From: CAZHFA01 sp964534945
GTDB lineage: Bacteria; Bdellovibrionota_C; UBA2361; CAKMMH01
NCBI GenBank assembly: GCA_964534945.1
Contig: CAZHSB010000051.1
Coordinates: forward strand, 1-10,251
Length of the DNA: 10,251 nucleotides
Direction: 5' to 3'
How positions within the stretch are numbered: position 1 is the stretch's first letter; every line of letters begins with the position of its first letter. The notes beneath the pieces were generated by a model. The model saw only the letters and a list, made by a program, of their open reading frames with translations, searched no databases and was not told where the DNA came from. Both the position numbers and the translations under genes were made by a program. Below, piece by piece: positions 1 through 6,193 of the stretch.

Positions 1-2504
1 GCAATTAATGTTTCTAAATTATTTTGTATAAATCTCTTTATAGGTCTTGCACCGAAGTTAGGATCAAAAGATTCCTTTGCAATAAATTCTTTGGCTTCAT
101 TTGAAACTTCTAAATTTAATGAAAGATCATTTAATCTTTTTTGAGTTTCTCCTAAAATTTTATCTACAATTTGTAAAACTTCATTTTTTGTTAAAGGATT
201 AAAAATTAAAATTTCATCTATCCTGTTTAAAAATTCAGGTTTAAATTTTCCTTTTAATTCCCTTAATAAATGCTCTTTTGCAGACTCTAAAGAATTTTTA
301 CCATTAATTGCATCTGTTAAATATTCTGCGCCAAAATTAGATGTCATAATAATGATTGTGTTTGTAAAATCTACTAATTTTCCTGTAGAGTCTGTCAAAC
401 GTCCATCATCTAAAACTTGAAGTAAAATATTTAATACATCATGATGTGCTTTCTCTATTTCATCAAAAAGTACTATACAATATGGATTTCTTCGAACAGC
501 CTCTGTAAGTTGACCTCCTTCATCAAACCCCACATATCCTGGAGGCGCACCAATTAATCTAGACACTGTATGTGATTCCATATATTCACTCATATCAATT
601 CGAACAATGTTTTTATCACTATCAAAAAGACATTCAGCCAATGCTTTTGCAAGCTCTGTTTTCCCAACACCCGTTGAACCTAAGAACATAAAACTTCCTA
701 TTGGTTTTTGTGGATCTCTTATTCCAGATCTTGCCCTTATAATTGCATCAGAAACTAATCTTACAGCATCATCTTGCCCAATAACTCTTTTATGTAATCT
801 CTCTTCCAATTTTAAAAGTTTTTGCTTTTCGCTTTCTACTAATCTATCAAGAGGAATTCCTGTCCATTTAGAAACAACATTTGCTATTTCTTCCTCTCCT
901 ACAGTTTCTCTTAACAGTTTAGTACTAGAATTTGCAATCGTATCTTGCTTTTCTTGCAAAAGCGCCTGCAACTGTGGAAGTTTTCCATGCTTTAATTCTG
1001 CTACTTTGTTTAAGTCATAAGCTCGTTGTGCTTCATCTATCTTAAATTTTACATCTTCTATATCTTCTTTTATTTTTCTTATCTCTAAAATTAAATTCTT
1101 TTCAGCAACCCATTGACCATTTAACTTTGAATAACTTTCTTGCAAGGATTCAAGTTCGGGCTTTATCTCTTTTAACCTTCTTTTAGAATCTTGATCTGAT
1201 TCTTTCTTTAATCCCGCTTCTTCAATTTGAAGTTGCATAATTTTTCTATTTACTTCTTCAAGCTCAAAAGGCATTGAATCAATATCAGTTCTTACCCTAG
1301 CGCAAGCTTCATCAACTAAATCTATTGCCTTATCTGGTAAATACCTATCACCTATATATCTTGCAGACATTTTTACAGCACTAATTAGTGCCGAATCTTT
1401 GATAACCACTCCATGATGAAGTTCATATCTTTCTTTTATCCCTCTTAAAATCGATATCGCATCTTGAATACTTGGCTCTTTTACAATAATTGGTTGAAAT
1501 CTTCTTTCTAATGCTTTGTCCTTTTCTATATACTGCCTATATTCATCAAGTGTTGTAGCACCTATGCAATGAAGTTCTCCTCTTGCTAAAATTGGTTTTA
1601 GCATATTTCCAGCATCCATTGCACCATCTGTTTTTCCAGCTCCGACAATTAAATGAAGTTCATCAATAAACAAAATAATATTTCCATTAGATTTTTTTAC
1701 TTCATTTAAAACAGCCTTTAATCTTTCTTCAAACTCTCCTCTATATTTTGCACCTGCAACCAACGCTCCCATATCAAGTGCAAAAATAGTTTTCATCTTT
1801 AAAGATTCTGGAACTTCTTTATTTAAAATTCTTTGGGCAAGCCCTTCAACGATCGCTGTTTTCCCCACTCCAGGCTCACCAATTAGTACAGGATTATTTT
1901 TCGTTTTTCTTGAAAGAATTTGAATGGCTCTTCTTATTTCCTCATCTCTTCCAATTATTGGTTCAAGTCTATTTTCTTTTGCCTCTTGTAATAAATCTCT
2001 ACCGTATTTTTTAAGCGCATTATATGTGTCTTCTGGATTTTGAGATGTAATTTTTTGATTTCCCCTCAGAGTTTCCAATGCCATTAAAACTTTTTCTTCT
2101 GTAATTCCTTTTTTATTCAAAAAATCTTTTATTGGATTTTCGGATTTTACAAGTGCAAGCAATAAATGTTCAAGAGAAACATACTCGTCTTTAAATTGAT
2201 CTTTTATTGTTTCTGCTGATAACAAAATATGTTGTAAATTATGCGTCACATAAATTTTATCTAATTCCGTAGAAGATCCCTTAACACTTGGAATCTTTTT
2301 TAAAAGTTCTTCAGTTTCCTTTTTTACACTATTAATATTTAAATGATTTGCGTCGAAGATATCTTTTATAATATCTTCTCCTTGTTCAAGCATTGCCCAG
2401 AAAAGATGTTCAACAGATAATTCCTGTTGTGACATTTTTACTAATTTTTTTTGAGCAAGTTCTAAGCACTCACCTGCTTTTTGTGTATAATTATTTAAGT
2501 TCAT
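1..2504 (-). CDS. clpB: ATP-dependent disaggregase ClpB (3' end outside window)
   Basis: Hexameric AAA+ unfoldase that threads aggregated proteins through its central pore in the cytoplasm, working with DnaK and a J-protein. Reading the minus strand from ATG at 2504-2502 gives 834 codons without a stop. Visible parts: Clp N-terminal double repeat (about 1-145); first AAA+ domain with Walker A GEPGVGKT at 209-216, pore-loop tyrosine in AKYRGEFEERL at about Y254, and Walker B LFIDELH near 282; a charged coiled-coil middle domain (about 410-525), the feature that separates ClpB from ClpA and ClpC; second AAA+ domain with Walker A GSTGVGKT at 609-616, pore loop APPGYVGFDEGG, Walker B VLFDEIEKAH, and FLNRID. 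These positions run only 3-4 residues ahead of E. coli ClpB (about 857 aa), so perhaps 25-35 residues lie beyond the left edge. The start overlaps the stop of the upstream J-protein gene by four bases (ATGA), so the two are co-transcribed and probably translationally coupled. No frameshift is seen. Confidence 0.98.
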   Translation of the reverse strand, partial: MNLNNYTQKAGECLELAQKKLVKMSQQELSVEHLFWAMLEQGEDIIKDIFDANHLNINSVKKETEELLKKIPSVKGSSTELDKIYVTHNLQHILLSAETIKDQFKDEYVSLEHLLLALVKSENPIKDFLNKKGITEEKVLMALETLRGNQKITSQNPEDTYNALKKYGRDLLQEAKENRLEPIIGRDEEIRRAIQILSRKTKNNPVLIGEPGVGKTAIVEGLAQRILNKEVPESLKMKTIFALDMGALVAGAKYRGEFEERLKAVLNEVKKSNGNIILFIDELHLIVGAGKTDGAMDAGNMLKPILARGELHCIGATTLDEYRQYIEKDKALERRFQPIIVKEPSIQDAISILRGIKERYELHHGVVIKDSALISAVKMSARYIGDRYLPDKAIDLVDEACARVRTDIDSMPFELEEVNRKIMQLQIEEAGLKKESDQDSKRRLKEIKPELESLQESYSKLNGQWVAEKNLILEIRKIKEDIEDVKFKIDEAQRAYDLNKVAELKHGKLPQLQALLQEKQDTIANSSTKLLRETVGEEEIANVVSKWTGIPLDRLVESEKQKLLKLEERLHKRVIGQDDAVRLVSDAIIRARSGIRDPQKPIGSFMFLGSTGVGKTELAKALAECLFDSDKNIVRIDMSEYMESHTVSRLIGAPPGYVGFDEGGQLTEAVRRNPYCIVLFDEIEKAHHDVLNILLQVLDDGRLTDSTGKLVDFTNTIIIMTSNFGAEYLTDAINGKNSLESAKEHLLRELKGKFKPEFLNRIDEILIFNPLTKNEVLQIVDKILGETQKRLNDLSLNLEVSNEAKEFIAKESFDPNFGARPIKRFIQNNLETLI

Positions 2505-3517
2505 ATTTTTTGCCTTTCACTTTTTGATCTATTCTCAGAAACTTTTGATAATTTTTCATATAATTCTTTTTCTTCTTTAGTTAAATTTTTTGGAATATTT
2601 ACTTGTATTGTTATATATAAATCTCCTGTTTCTGCTTTTGAAGCTATACCTTTTCCTTTTAACTTTAATTTTTTACCACTACTTGTTCCCGCAGGAAGTT
2701 TTAATTTTATATTTCCAAAGAATGAATTAAACTCTAGCTCAGTTCCTAAACTTGCTTCCCACGCTTCCACTGGCACAGTAATATAAATATCATTACCATT
2801 TATTGAGATATTTTTATCGTCAGTTACGTTTATCCTAATTTTTATAACTCCTGCATCTTTATCTCTTAATCGAATTATTTTTTTATCAGTAGTTCCTGCA
2901 GGAATTTTTATTTTTAATTTTTTTTGACTTCCATCTTCAGAAGATATTATAAGAATTCTTTCAGTCCCCGATATCGCTTCTTTTGCAGAAATTGAAATAT
3001 CAGATATTTGTTCTTGTGGTTCCATGTTTTCTTCAAAATTTGAAAAGCCAGAAGATGATGGTCTTGTCCCTGTTCGTCTTCCCCTTGAAGTCGTAAACCC
3101 TCCTAAATTAGAAAAAATATCTTGCGCTCCTCCAGAGCCTCCAAAGCCTCCTCCAAAAAGAGAGCTAAAAAAATCACTAAAATCAGCCGTATTAAAATTA
3201 GAAGATGTCCTATATGTAGTACCTCCTCCTTGCCTAGCCCCTCTCATAAAATCTTGCCAGTTAGCACCTGCACCTTGTCCATTAAATTGCTGACCTGCTT
3301 TCCAATTTGATCCGAGAGAATCATAAAGTTTTCTTTTTTCTGGATCTTTTAAAACTTCATAAGCTTCATTTATTTGTTTAAATTTTTCCTCAGCACCTTT
3401 TTCTTTATTAACGTCGGGATGGAACTTTCTTGCTAACGCTCTATAAGCTTTTTGAATTTCTTGACCTGTAGCCTTTCTATCGACATTTAATGTTTTATAA
3501 TAATCTTGATATTCCAC
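2501..3517 (-). CDS. Class B (CbpA-like) J-domain co-chaperone
   Basis: Co-chaperone that binds non-native protein and stimulates DnaK ATPase; 338 aa, cytoplasmic. Residues 1-70 are a J-domain starting EYQDYYKTL, with the essential HPD at 33-35 and the helix IV signature KRKLYDSLG. Residues about 75-165 are a long Gly/Phe/Ser-rich linker. Residues about 171-320 are two DnaJ C-terminal beta domains, marked by IPAGT (205-209), LPAGT (274-278), KLKGKGI and GDLYITI. The protein has no cysteine, so the four CxxCxGxG zinc repeats of class A DnaJ are absent; this is a CbpA/DnaJ2-type protein (E. coli CbpA is 306 aa), and calling it canonical DnaJ would be wrong. Start is GTG at 3517-3515: it puts the J-domain at the amino end as in the family and has AGGA seven bases upstream; no ATG serves. 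It overlaps clpB by four bases, consistent with a disaggregation operon. dnaK and grpE are not in the window. Confidence 0.95.
   Translation of the reverse strand: MEYQDYYKTLNVDRKATGQEIQKAYRALARKFHPDVNKEKGAEEKFKQINEAYEVLKDPEKRKLYDSLGSNWKAGQQFNGQGAGANWQDFMRGARQGGGTTYRTSSNFNTADFSDFFSSLFGGGFGGSGGAQDIFSNLGGFTTSRGRRTGTRPSSSGFSNFEENMEPQEQISDISISAKEAISGTERILIISSEDGSQKKLKIKIPAGTTDKKIIRLRDKDAGVIKIRINVTDDKNISINGNDIYITVPVEAWEASLGTELEFNSFFGNIKLKLPAGTSSGKKLKLKGKGIASKAETGDLYITIQVNIPKNLTKEEKELYEKLSKVSENRSKSERQKI
2513..2518 (-). promoter_or_regulatory. clpB ribosome binding site inside the J-protein gene
   Basis: Reading the minus strand, GAAAGG lies 8 bases before the clpB ATG, within the last codons of the J-protein gene. 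The J-protein stop (TGA, 2503-2501) and the clpB start (ATG, 2504-2502) share bases as ATGA. A site of its own plus the overlap suggests that ribosomes finishing the J-protein re-start on clpB. The coupling is inferred from layout. Confidence 0.7.
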
Positions 3518-3524
3518 GTAAAAT

Positions 3525-3528
3525 TCCT
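3525..3528 (-). promoter_or_regulatory. Ribosome binding site that fixes the GTG start of the J-protein
   Basis: AGGA on the minus strand, 7 bases before GTG at 3517. It supports use of the non-ATG start; the next base triplets give the conserved EYQDYY opening of J-domains, so a later start would cut into the domain. Confidence 0.65.
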
Positions 3529-3550
3529 AATATTATGATGAAAATTCTTC

Positions 3551-3581
3551 GTAATTTTGTTCTTTTTTTATAAAAAATTAC
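3551..3581. repeat. 8-bp perfect inverted repeat upstream of the J-protein/clpB operon
   Basis: GTAATTTT at 3551-3558 is matched exactly by AAAATTAC at 3574-3581, with a 15-base loop containing a T-rich run. It sits 34 to 64 bases upstream of the GTG start. It could be a weak hairpin in the leader or an operator. Six of eight pairs are A-T, and such arms arise easily by chance in DNA of this composition, so function is uncertain. The rest of the 135-base spacer holds a 12-bp palindrome at 3637-3648 and no convincing terminator or consensus promoter. Confidence 0.3.
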
Positions 3582-3652
3582 AAATGACCAAACCTTTTGA
3601 GTGAATAATCATATAATATTAAGAATTCAAGGAGTTATTTATATAAATGAAT

Positions 3653-3961
3653 TTATTTTCTAAGAAATTTATTATCAAACTTTTCTAAAATTTTTGCTTC
3701 TGCTTCATCGAGATTGTTATTAATTTTATCAAGCATTTTTTTACAAATATCATCTAATTTTTTTATGGTATCTTCATGTTTTAATCTTTGAGTGTCTACC
3801 TTTTCAAATTCATTTATAATGACACGAAGTTGAAGATCATCTAAATTTTTTATACGGCTTAAAATGACGTCTTGAAAATCTTTTGGAATATCATTTTTAA
3901 CAAAAAGAGTTATAAGCTTTATTATATCTTCTTTTTTATTATCTTTAATTTCGTTTGCCAT
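3653..3961 (-). CDS. Hypothetical charged helical protein, 102 aa
   Basis: Not recognised. The 102-residue product is rich in Lys, Glu, Asp, Asn, Ile and Leu, has no signal peptide, no membrane segment and a single cysteine (in DDICKKM). From about residue 55 to the end, hydrophobic residues spaced three to four apart among charged ones (HEDTIKKLDDICKKM, then INNNLDEAEAKILEKF) suggest a long amphipathic helix or short coiled coil, so a cytoplasmic partner-binding protein is plausible. ATG at 3961 is preceded by AAAAGG about 7 bases upstream, which supports the start. It lies 29 bases after the 313-aa gene, so the two are probably one transcript. The next gene downstream, on the same strand 135 bases on, is the J-protein; without a clear terminator between, read-through into the chaperone genes is possible. 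Confidence 0.8.
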   Translation of the reverse strand: MANEIKDNKKEDIIKLITLFVKNDIPKDFQDVILSRIKNLDDLQLRVIINEFEKVDTQRLKHEDTIKKLDDICKKMLDKINNNLDEAEAKILEKFDNKFLRK

Positions 3962-3990
3962 GAATTTTCCTTTTAAATATATTTAATTTA

Positions 3991-4932
3991 TTACCATAAC
4001 GTTGGAAGAACTGGCGTTACATCTGGAACTAACGACGTCGCTTCAGTAGCCGCTTCAACAACTGCGCTCCCCATACCTGCAGAAGCATTAACTGTAGTAT
4101 CAATTGCAGGGGCAACAACATTTCCAGCAGCTTGCACAGTATCTGTTACATTTTCTAGGACTTGCGCTGTCGCAGGTCCAATACCATCTGGTACAGTTTG
4201 AGTAACAATATCTATTCCAGGAGCAACAACTTGATTTGCAGCTTCAGTAAAAGAATTAATCAAATGATTTACATACAAGCCAACACCCGTTGCTACCACA
4301 CCCATAGTCGTATACATCGTCGCTCTAATCGTCTTTGCTTTTACATTATAACCTTGTACAACTTCTTCTTTTAAATTTTCAAGCTCTAACGCAAATTCAT
4401 TTTCTCCTAAAGTTTTATCTGCAACTTTTGCAAAAATTGTTTCAATCTTTTTTGATAATAAAGGCACTTTATCTTTAGGATATGAATAATTTTTAACTAT
4501 TTTTTTTGTAAGATTTTCTGCTCTTTCTTTTATTGTGCCTTCAAGCTTCGAAAATTCTTTTATGTTTTTTGTCAAGGAATTTATACCATCTTTTGCGCGC
4601 GTTGATTCAATTTTTGCTCTAGCCGCAGATGCCCAAGCAAAAAGTCCAAAAGAAGCAGTATGTGTAATACCTTTTGTAAGATTTACCGCGACATTTCCGA
4701 TATAAGGTACTTTCTTTAGATAATCAGCTCCGCTTTCTATCGTATCTACGACTTTTCCTGCAATCCTTGTTGCCTCTATTAAAGGTCTTGTTAATTTCTT
4801 AAAACTTAAAGAAGATCTTGGAATATTAGTTTTTGAAAGATTAGTTTGGGATTTATTTGGCGCTTTTAATGTTGAAGCATTATTTCTTCCTCGATAATTT
4901 CCCTTTGGCATTGCAACTGTTGCTGTTGACAT
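3991..4932 (-). CDS. Hypothetical protein, 313 aa, with two hydrophobic segments and an Ala/Val-rich repeat tail
   Basis: Not recognised. Residues 1-50 are basic, polar and probably disordered (Asn, Ser, Lys, Arg). Residues about 76-105 form a moderately hydrophobic stretch (GLFAWASAA in it), and about 205-222 a better membrane candidate (TMGVVATGVGLYV). Between them, about 110-200, is a charged, mainly helical region (KNIKEFSKLEGTIKERAENL). The tail, about 232-303, is Ala/Val/Thr-rich and holds two related copies of about 37 residues, VVAPGID at 235-241 and VVAPAID at 272-278; it contains no Lys or Arg. The protein has no cysteine and no cleavable signal peptide. A membrane-associated or surface-coating protein (phasin-like amphipathic tail) is one possibility, but this rests on composition only. 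The start is well supported by AAGGAGG five bases upstream. The codon use and AT content look like the neighbours. It heads a probable two-gene unit with the 102-aa gene 29 bases downstream. Confidence 0.85.
   Translation of the reverse strand: MSTATVAMPKGNYRGRNNASTLKAPNKSQTNLSKTNIPRSSLSFKKLTRPLIEATRIAGKVVDTIESGADYLKKVPYIGNVAVNLTKGITHTASFGLFAWASAARAKIESTRAKDGINSLTKNIKEFSKLEGTIKERAENLTKKIVKNYSYPKDKVPLLSKKIETIFAKVADKTLGENEFALELENLKEEVVQGYNVKAKTIRATMYTTMGVVATGVGLYVNHLINSFTEAANQVVAPGIDIVTQTVPDGIGPATAQVLENVTDTVQAAGNVVAPAIDTTVNASAGMGSAVVEAATEATSLVPDVTPVLPTLW
4024..4239 (-). repeat. Two-copy protein repeat (about 37 residues) in the tail of the 313-aa protein
   Basis: Two adjacent segments align with a 37-residue period: the first (residues about 232-268) contains NQVVAPGIDIVTQTV, the second (about 269-303) contains GNVVAPAIDTTVNAS, and both continue into Ala/Val/Glu-rich helix-like sequence (ATAQVLENVTDTV; SAVVEAATEATSLV). 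The DNA copies have diverged, so this is an old duplication. Confidence 0.6.
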
Positions 4933-4937
4933 CGTTT

Positions 4938-4944
4938 CCTCCTT
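4938..4944 (-). promoter_or_regulatory. Strong ribosome binding site of the 313-aa gene
   Basis: AAGGAGG on the minus strand with a five-base spacer to ATG. It is the closest match to the anti-Shine-Dalgarno consensus in the window, which suggests this unrecognised protein is made in quantity. Confidence 0.8.
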
Positions 4945-4958
4945 ACAATTTAAAAGAT

Positions 4959-4987
4959 ATTCTTATTTAAAATACCTTATTTTTCAA
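4959..4987 (-). promoter_or_regulatory. Candidate sigma-70-type promoter for the 313/102-aa genes
   Basis: On the minus strand TTGAAA (4987-4982) and AAGAAT (4964-4959) are separated by 17 bases: five of six matches at -35 and four of six at -10. Transcription would begin about 20-25 bases before the start codon. AT-rich spacers produce such matches by chance, and other weaker boxes (TATATA, TATAAT) lie further upstream, so this is a candidate only. No other structure is evident in the remaining 4988-5076 part of this spacer. Confidence 0.35.
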
Positions 4988-5074
4988 CCTTAATCTTTAT
5001 ATAATTTTTATTCAAATCTCTTTAAAATTATAAAAAGGAAAACCTACCAACTATTGTATAGATTCATCAGCTCT

Positions 5075-5099
5075 AAAAAAAATATGACTCATATTTTTT
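5075..5099 (-). terminator. Hairpin with T tract ending the 148/132-aa operon
   Basis: AAAAAATATG (5077-5086) and CATATTTTTT (5090-5099) pair perfectly over 10 bp around a three-base loop. Read on the minus strand, the stem runs into eight consecutive T (5082-5075). It lies 67 bases after the 132-aa stop and before the candidate promoter of the next gene, where a terminator is expected. The stem has only one G-C pair, so it is weaker than textbook terminators; the mirror symmetry would also allow it to act on plus-strand transcripts. Confidence 0.5.
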
Positions 5100-5165
5100 A
5101 ATAAAAATGATTTTTTTGAAATAAGTATTCTATTCTTTTTTCAGATCAAGTAATTTGGATTTATC

Positions 5166-5564
5166 TTAAGCTGCAGCTACAGATGTCTGCTCATTCCAGA
5201 AATTTTCCATTACAACATGAATACCGACATATTGAGATTCTATCTTATCTAATATATTCGCAACGACATAAAGTTCATCTTCATCTTCTATCTTACTTGG
5301 GTTTGGTAATTTCTGACAAATAAGTTTCGTGATTGTATAGTGATCCACTATATAATGTCCTGCTTCTACAAATTTTTCTGCAATATCTAAAACATTAAAA
5401 GCGTATCCAACTTCTAAAGCAGCTTTAAAACACGGAGAAACCTCATCTAATACACAAGATACTAATTCCGTATAAACTTCCCCAGGGTAATTTCTTAAAC
5501 CGTAACACCATCCTTCTATTTCAACATCAAAAATTTCTTTGTTATAAGGAGTGTTCATTGCCAT
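5166..5564 (-). CDS. Hypothetical acidic protein, 132 aa
   Basis: Not recognised. The 132-residue product is acidic, rich in Glu, Asp, Val, Ile and Tyr, with four cysteines (in EGWCYGL, LVSCVL, VSPCFK and LICQKL) that do not form a CxxC pair. It has no signal peptide or membrane segment and reads as a compact all-helical domain: several amphipathic helices (KAALEVGYAFNVLDIAEKFV, then VVANILDKIESQYVGIHVV). It ends in Ala-Ala-Ala. The start at 5564 lies five bases after the stop of the 148-aa gene, with only a weak AAAGAT upstream, so translation may depend on ribosomes arriving from that gene; a second ATG two codons on is equally possible. Adjacent spacing and shared orientation suggest the two products act together. 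Base composition resembles the neighbours. Confidence 0.8.
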   Translation of the reverse strand: MAMNTPYNKEIFDVEIEGWCYGLRNYPGEVYTELVSCVLDEVSPCFKAALEVGYAFNVLDIAEKFVEAGHYIVDHYTITKLICQKLPNPSKIEDEDELYVVANILDKIESQYVGIHVVMENFWNEQTSVAAA

Positions 5565-5569
5565 AATCT

Positions 5570-6016
5570 TTAAGCTGCATTCCCTTTTATTGAGACGGCT
5601 AATCCCTTAGGATCATGCTCTTTAATCCAATCCCCCGCCATAACTCTTATCATTGACATTGCAATTTCTGTTCTTTCAGGCTTCGTTGGCATTGTGCTTA
5701 ACGAAAGATCATTATTTTTACCTGTAGCAAAATCGGCTCCATTTTTAGCTGATACATGCCCACTTCCTGTTACTTCGCTTACAGTAGCATCTACGCTGTT
5801 TACGCTAAGATTAACATTTGAATCATTATTAACGACTTCTTTTTCATTGGAGAATAATTTCTTTAGATCTTCTTCTTTAATAGATGAGGTAGACAATGCT
5901 TCTTCATTTTTTACATTCCCTTTATTTACATTCCCTTTAACAGTAACATTTAACTGCTGTGGCTGTTGTTGTGCTTTTACTGTCGTTGTATTATTTGCAT
6001 TATTTTGTATGCCCAT
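5570..6016 (-). CDS. Hypothetical protein, 148 aa, low-complexity with a conserved-looking C-terminal end
   Basis: Not recognised. Residues 1 to about 105 are low-complexity and probably disordered: Asn/Thr/Gln-rich opening (including QQQPQQL), then Asn, Val, Ser, Lys and Glu with NVNLSVNSVDATVSEV. The last 40 residues look folded, with a helix (TEIAMSMIRVMAGDWIKEHD) and an Ala-Ala end. There is no signal peptide, membrane segment or cysteine. A disordered linker carrying a short binding helix is the most that can be said. ATG at 6016 has AAGGA 9 bases upstream, a good site. It is the first gene of the minus-strand set, divergent from the RNHCP gene, and followed five bases later by the 132-aa gene. 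A 15-bp in-frame duplication lies within it. Confidence 0.75.
   Translation of the reverse strand: MGIQNNANNTTTVKAQQQPQQLNVTVKGNVNKGNVKNEEALSTSSIKEEDLKKLFSNEKEVVNNDSNVNLSVNSVDATVSEVTGSGHVSAKNGADFATGKNNDLSLSTMPTKPERTEIAMSMIRVMAGDWIKEHDPKGLAVSIKGNAA
5910..5939 (-). repeat. Perfect 15-bp tandem duplication inside the 148-aa gene
   Basis: TTTACATTCCCTTTA occurs twice back to back (5910-5924 and 5925-5939 on the plus strand), adding five codons in frame and giving KGNVNKGNVK in the product. The copies are identical, so the event is recent or slippage-prone; it lies in the disordered part, where length change would be tolerated. Confidence 0.85.
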
Positions 6017-6112
6017 GCCTTATTATCCTTTTGTCAAAGTTTATCAGCATTACTACTAGTTTCCATCTCTCACTTAACCTATCGGAAAAAAACATGTAAT
6101 GCTTCACTTTTA

Positions 6113-6141
6113 TTATTAAAAATTTTGTTTTACTATATAAA
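6113..6141 (+). promoter_or_regulatory. Possible promoter in the divergent region (6017-6193)
   Basis: TATAAA at 6136-6141 is preceded 17 bases upstream by TTATTA (6113-6118). The -10 match is fair and the -35 match poor (three of six). Start of transcription would fall about 45 bases before the RNHCP gene. The overlapping TATATA core at 6134-6139 is symmetrical and could serve the opposite strand. No other clear structure was seen in this 177-base divergent spacer. Confidence 0.25.
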
Positions 6142-6177
6142 AAGAAAAAACCGTTTTATTTTTTTACATTTTTCAAG

Positions 6178-6183
6178 TAAGGG
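6178..6183 (+). promoter_or_regulatory. Ribosome binding site deciding the RNHCP start
   Basis: TAAGGG ends ten bases before ATG at 6194. The open frame continues upstream to 5966, but that part reads into the divergent 148-aa gene and encodes a Leu/Phe/Cys-rich stretch foreign to the family, so translation begins at 6194. Confidence 0.65.
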
Positions 6184-6193
6184 CGATCATATC

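Noticed and set aside
607..1020. 137-aa open frame on the plus strand
   Set aside because: It lies inside clpB on the opposite strand, and the minus-strand frame carries unmistakable AAA+ motifs.
3024..3310. Proline-rich and serine-rich plus-strand frames of 62-89 codons
   Set aside because: They are reversals of the Gly/Phe-rich linker of the J-protein; composition is explained by that and neither has a supported start.
3637..3648. 12-bp palindrome ATTTATATAAAT as an operator
   Set aside because: Made only of A and T; such palindromes are frequent by chance in DNA of this composition.
3518..3652. CIRCE or CtsR heat-shock operator upstream of the J-protein/clpB operon
   Set aside because: The spacer has fragments resembling these (TTCACTC, GGTCA) but neither the CIRCE inverted repeat nor the paired CtsR heptads is present.
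3991..6016. A toxin-antitoxin or phage-defence system among the four unknown genes
   Set aside because: No nuclease, transferase, DNA-binding or pore-forming toxin motif could be identified; gene pairing alone is not enough.
5694..6059. 121-aa plus-strand frame
   Set aside because: It is antisense to the 148-aa gene, which has a good ribosome site and orderly spacing to its partner.
5966..6193. Upstream extension of the RNHCP gene to an earlier ATG
   Set aside because: The extension overlaps the divergent gene, lacks a ribosome site and adds a hydrophobic stretch foreign to the family.
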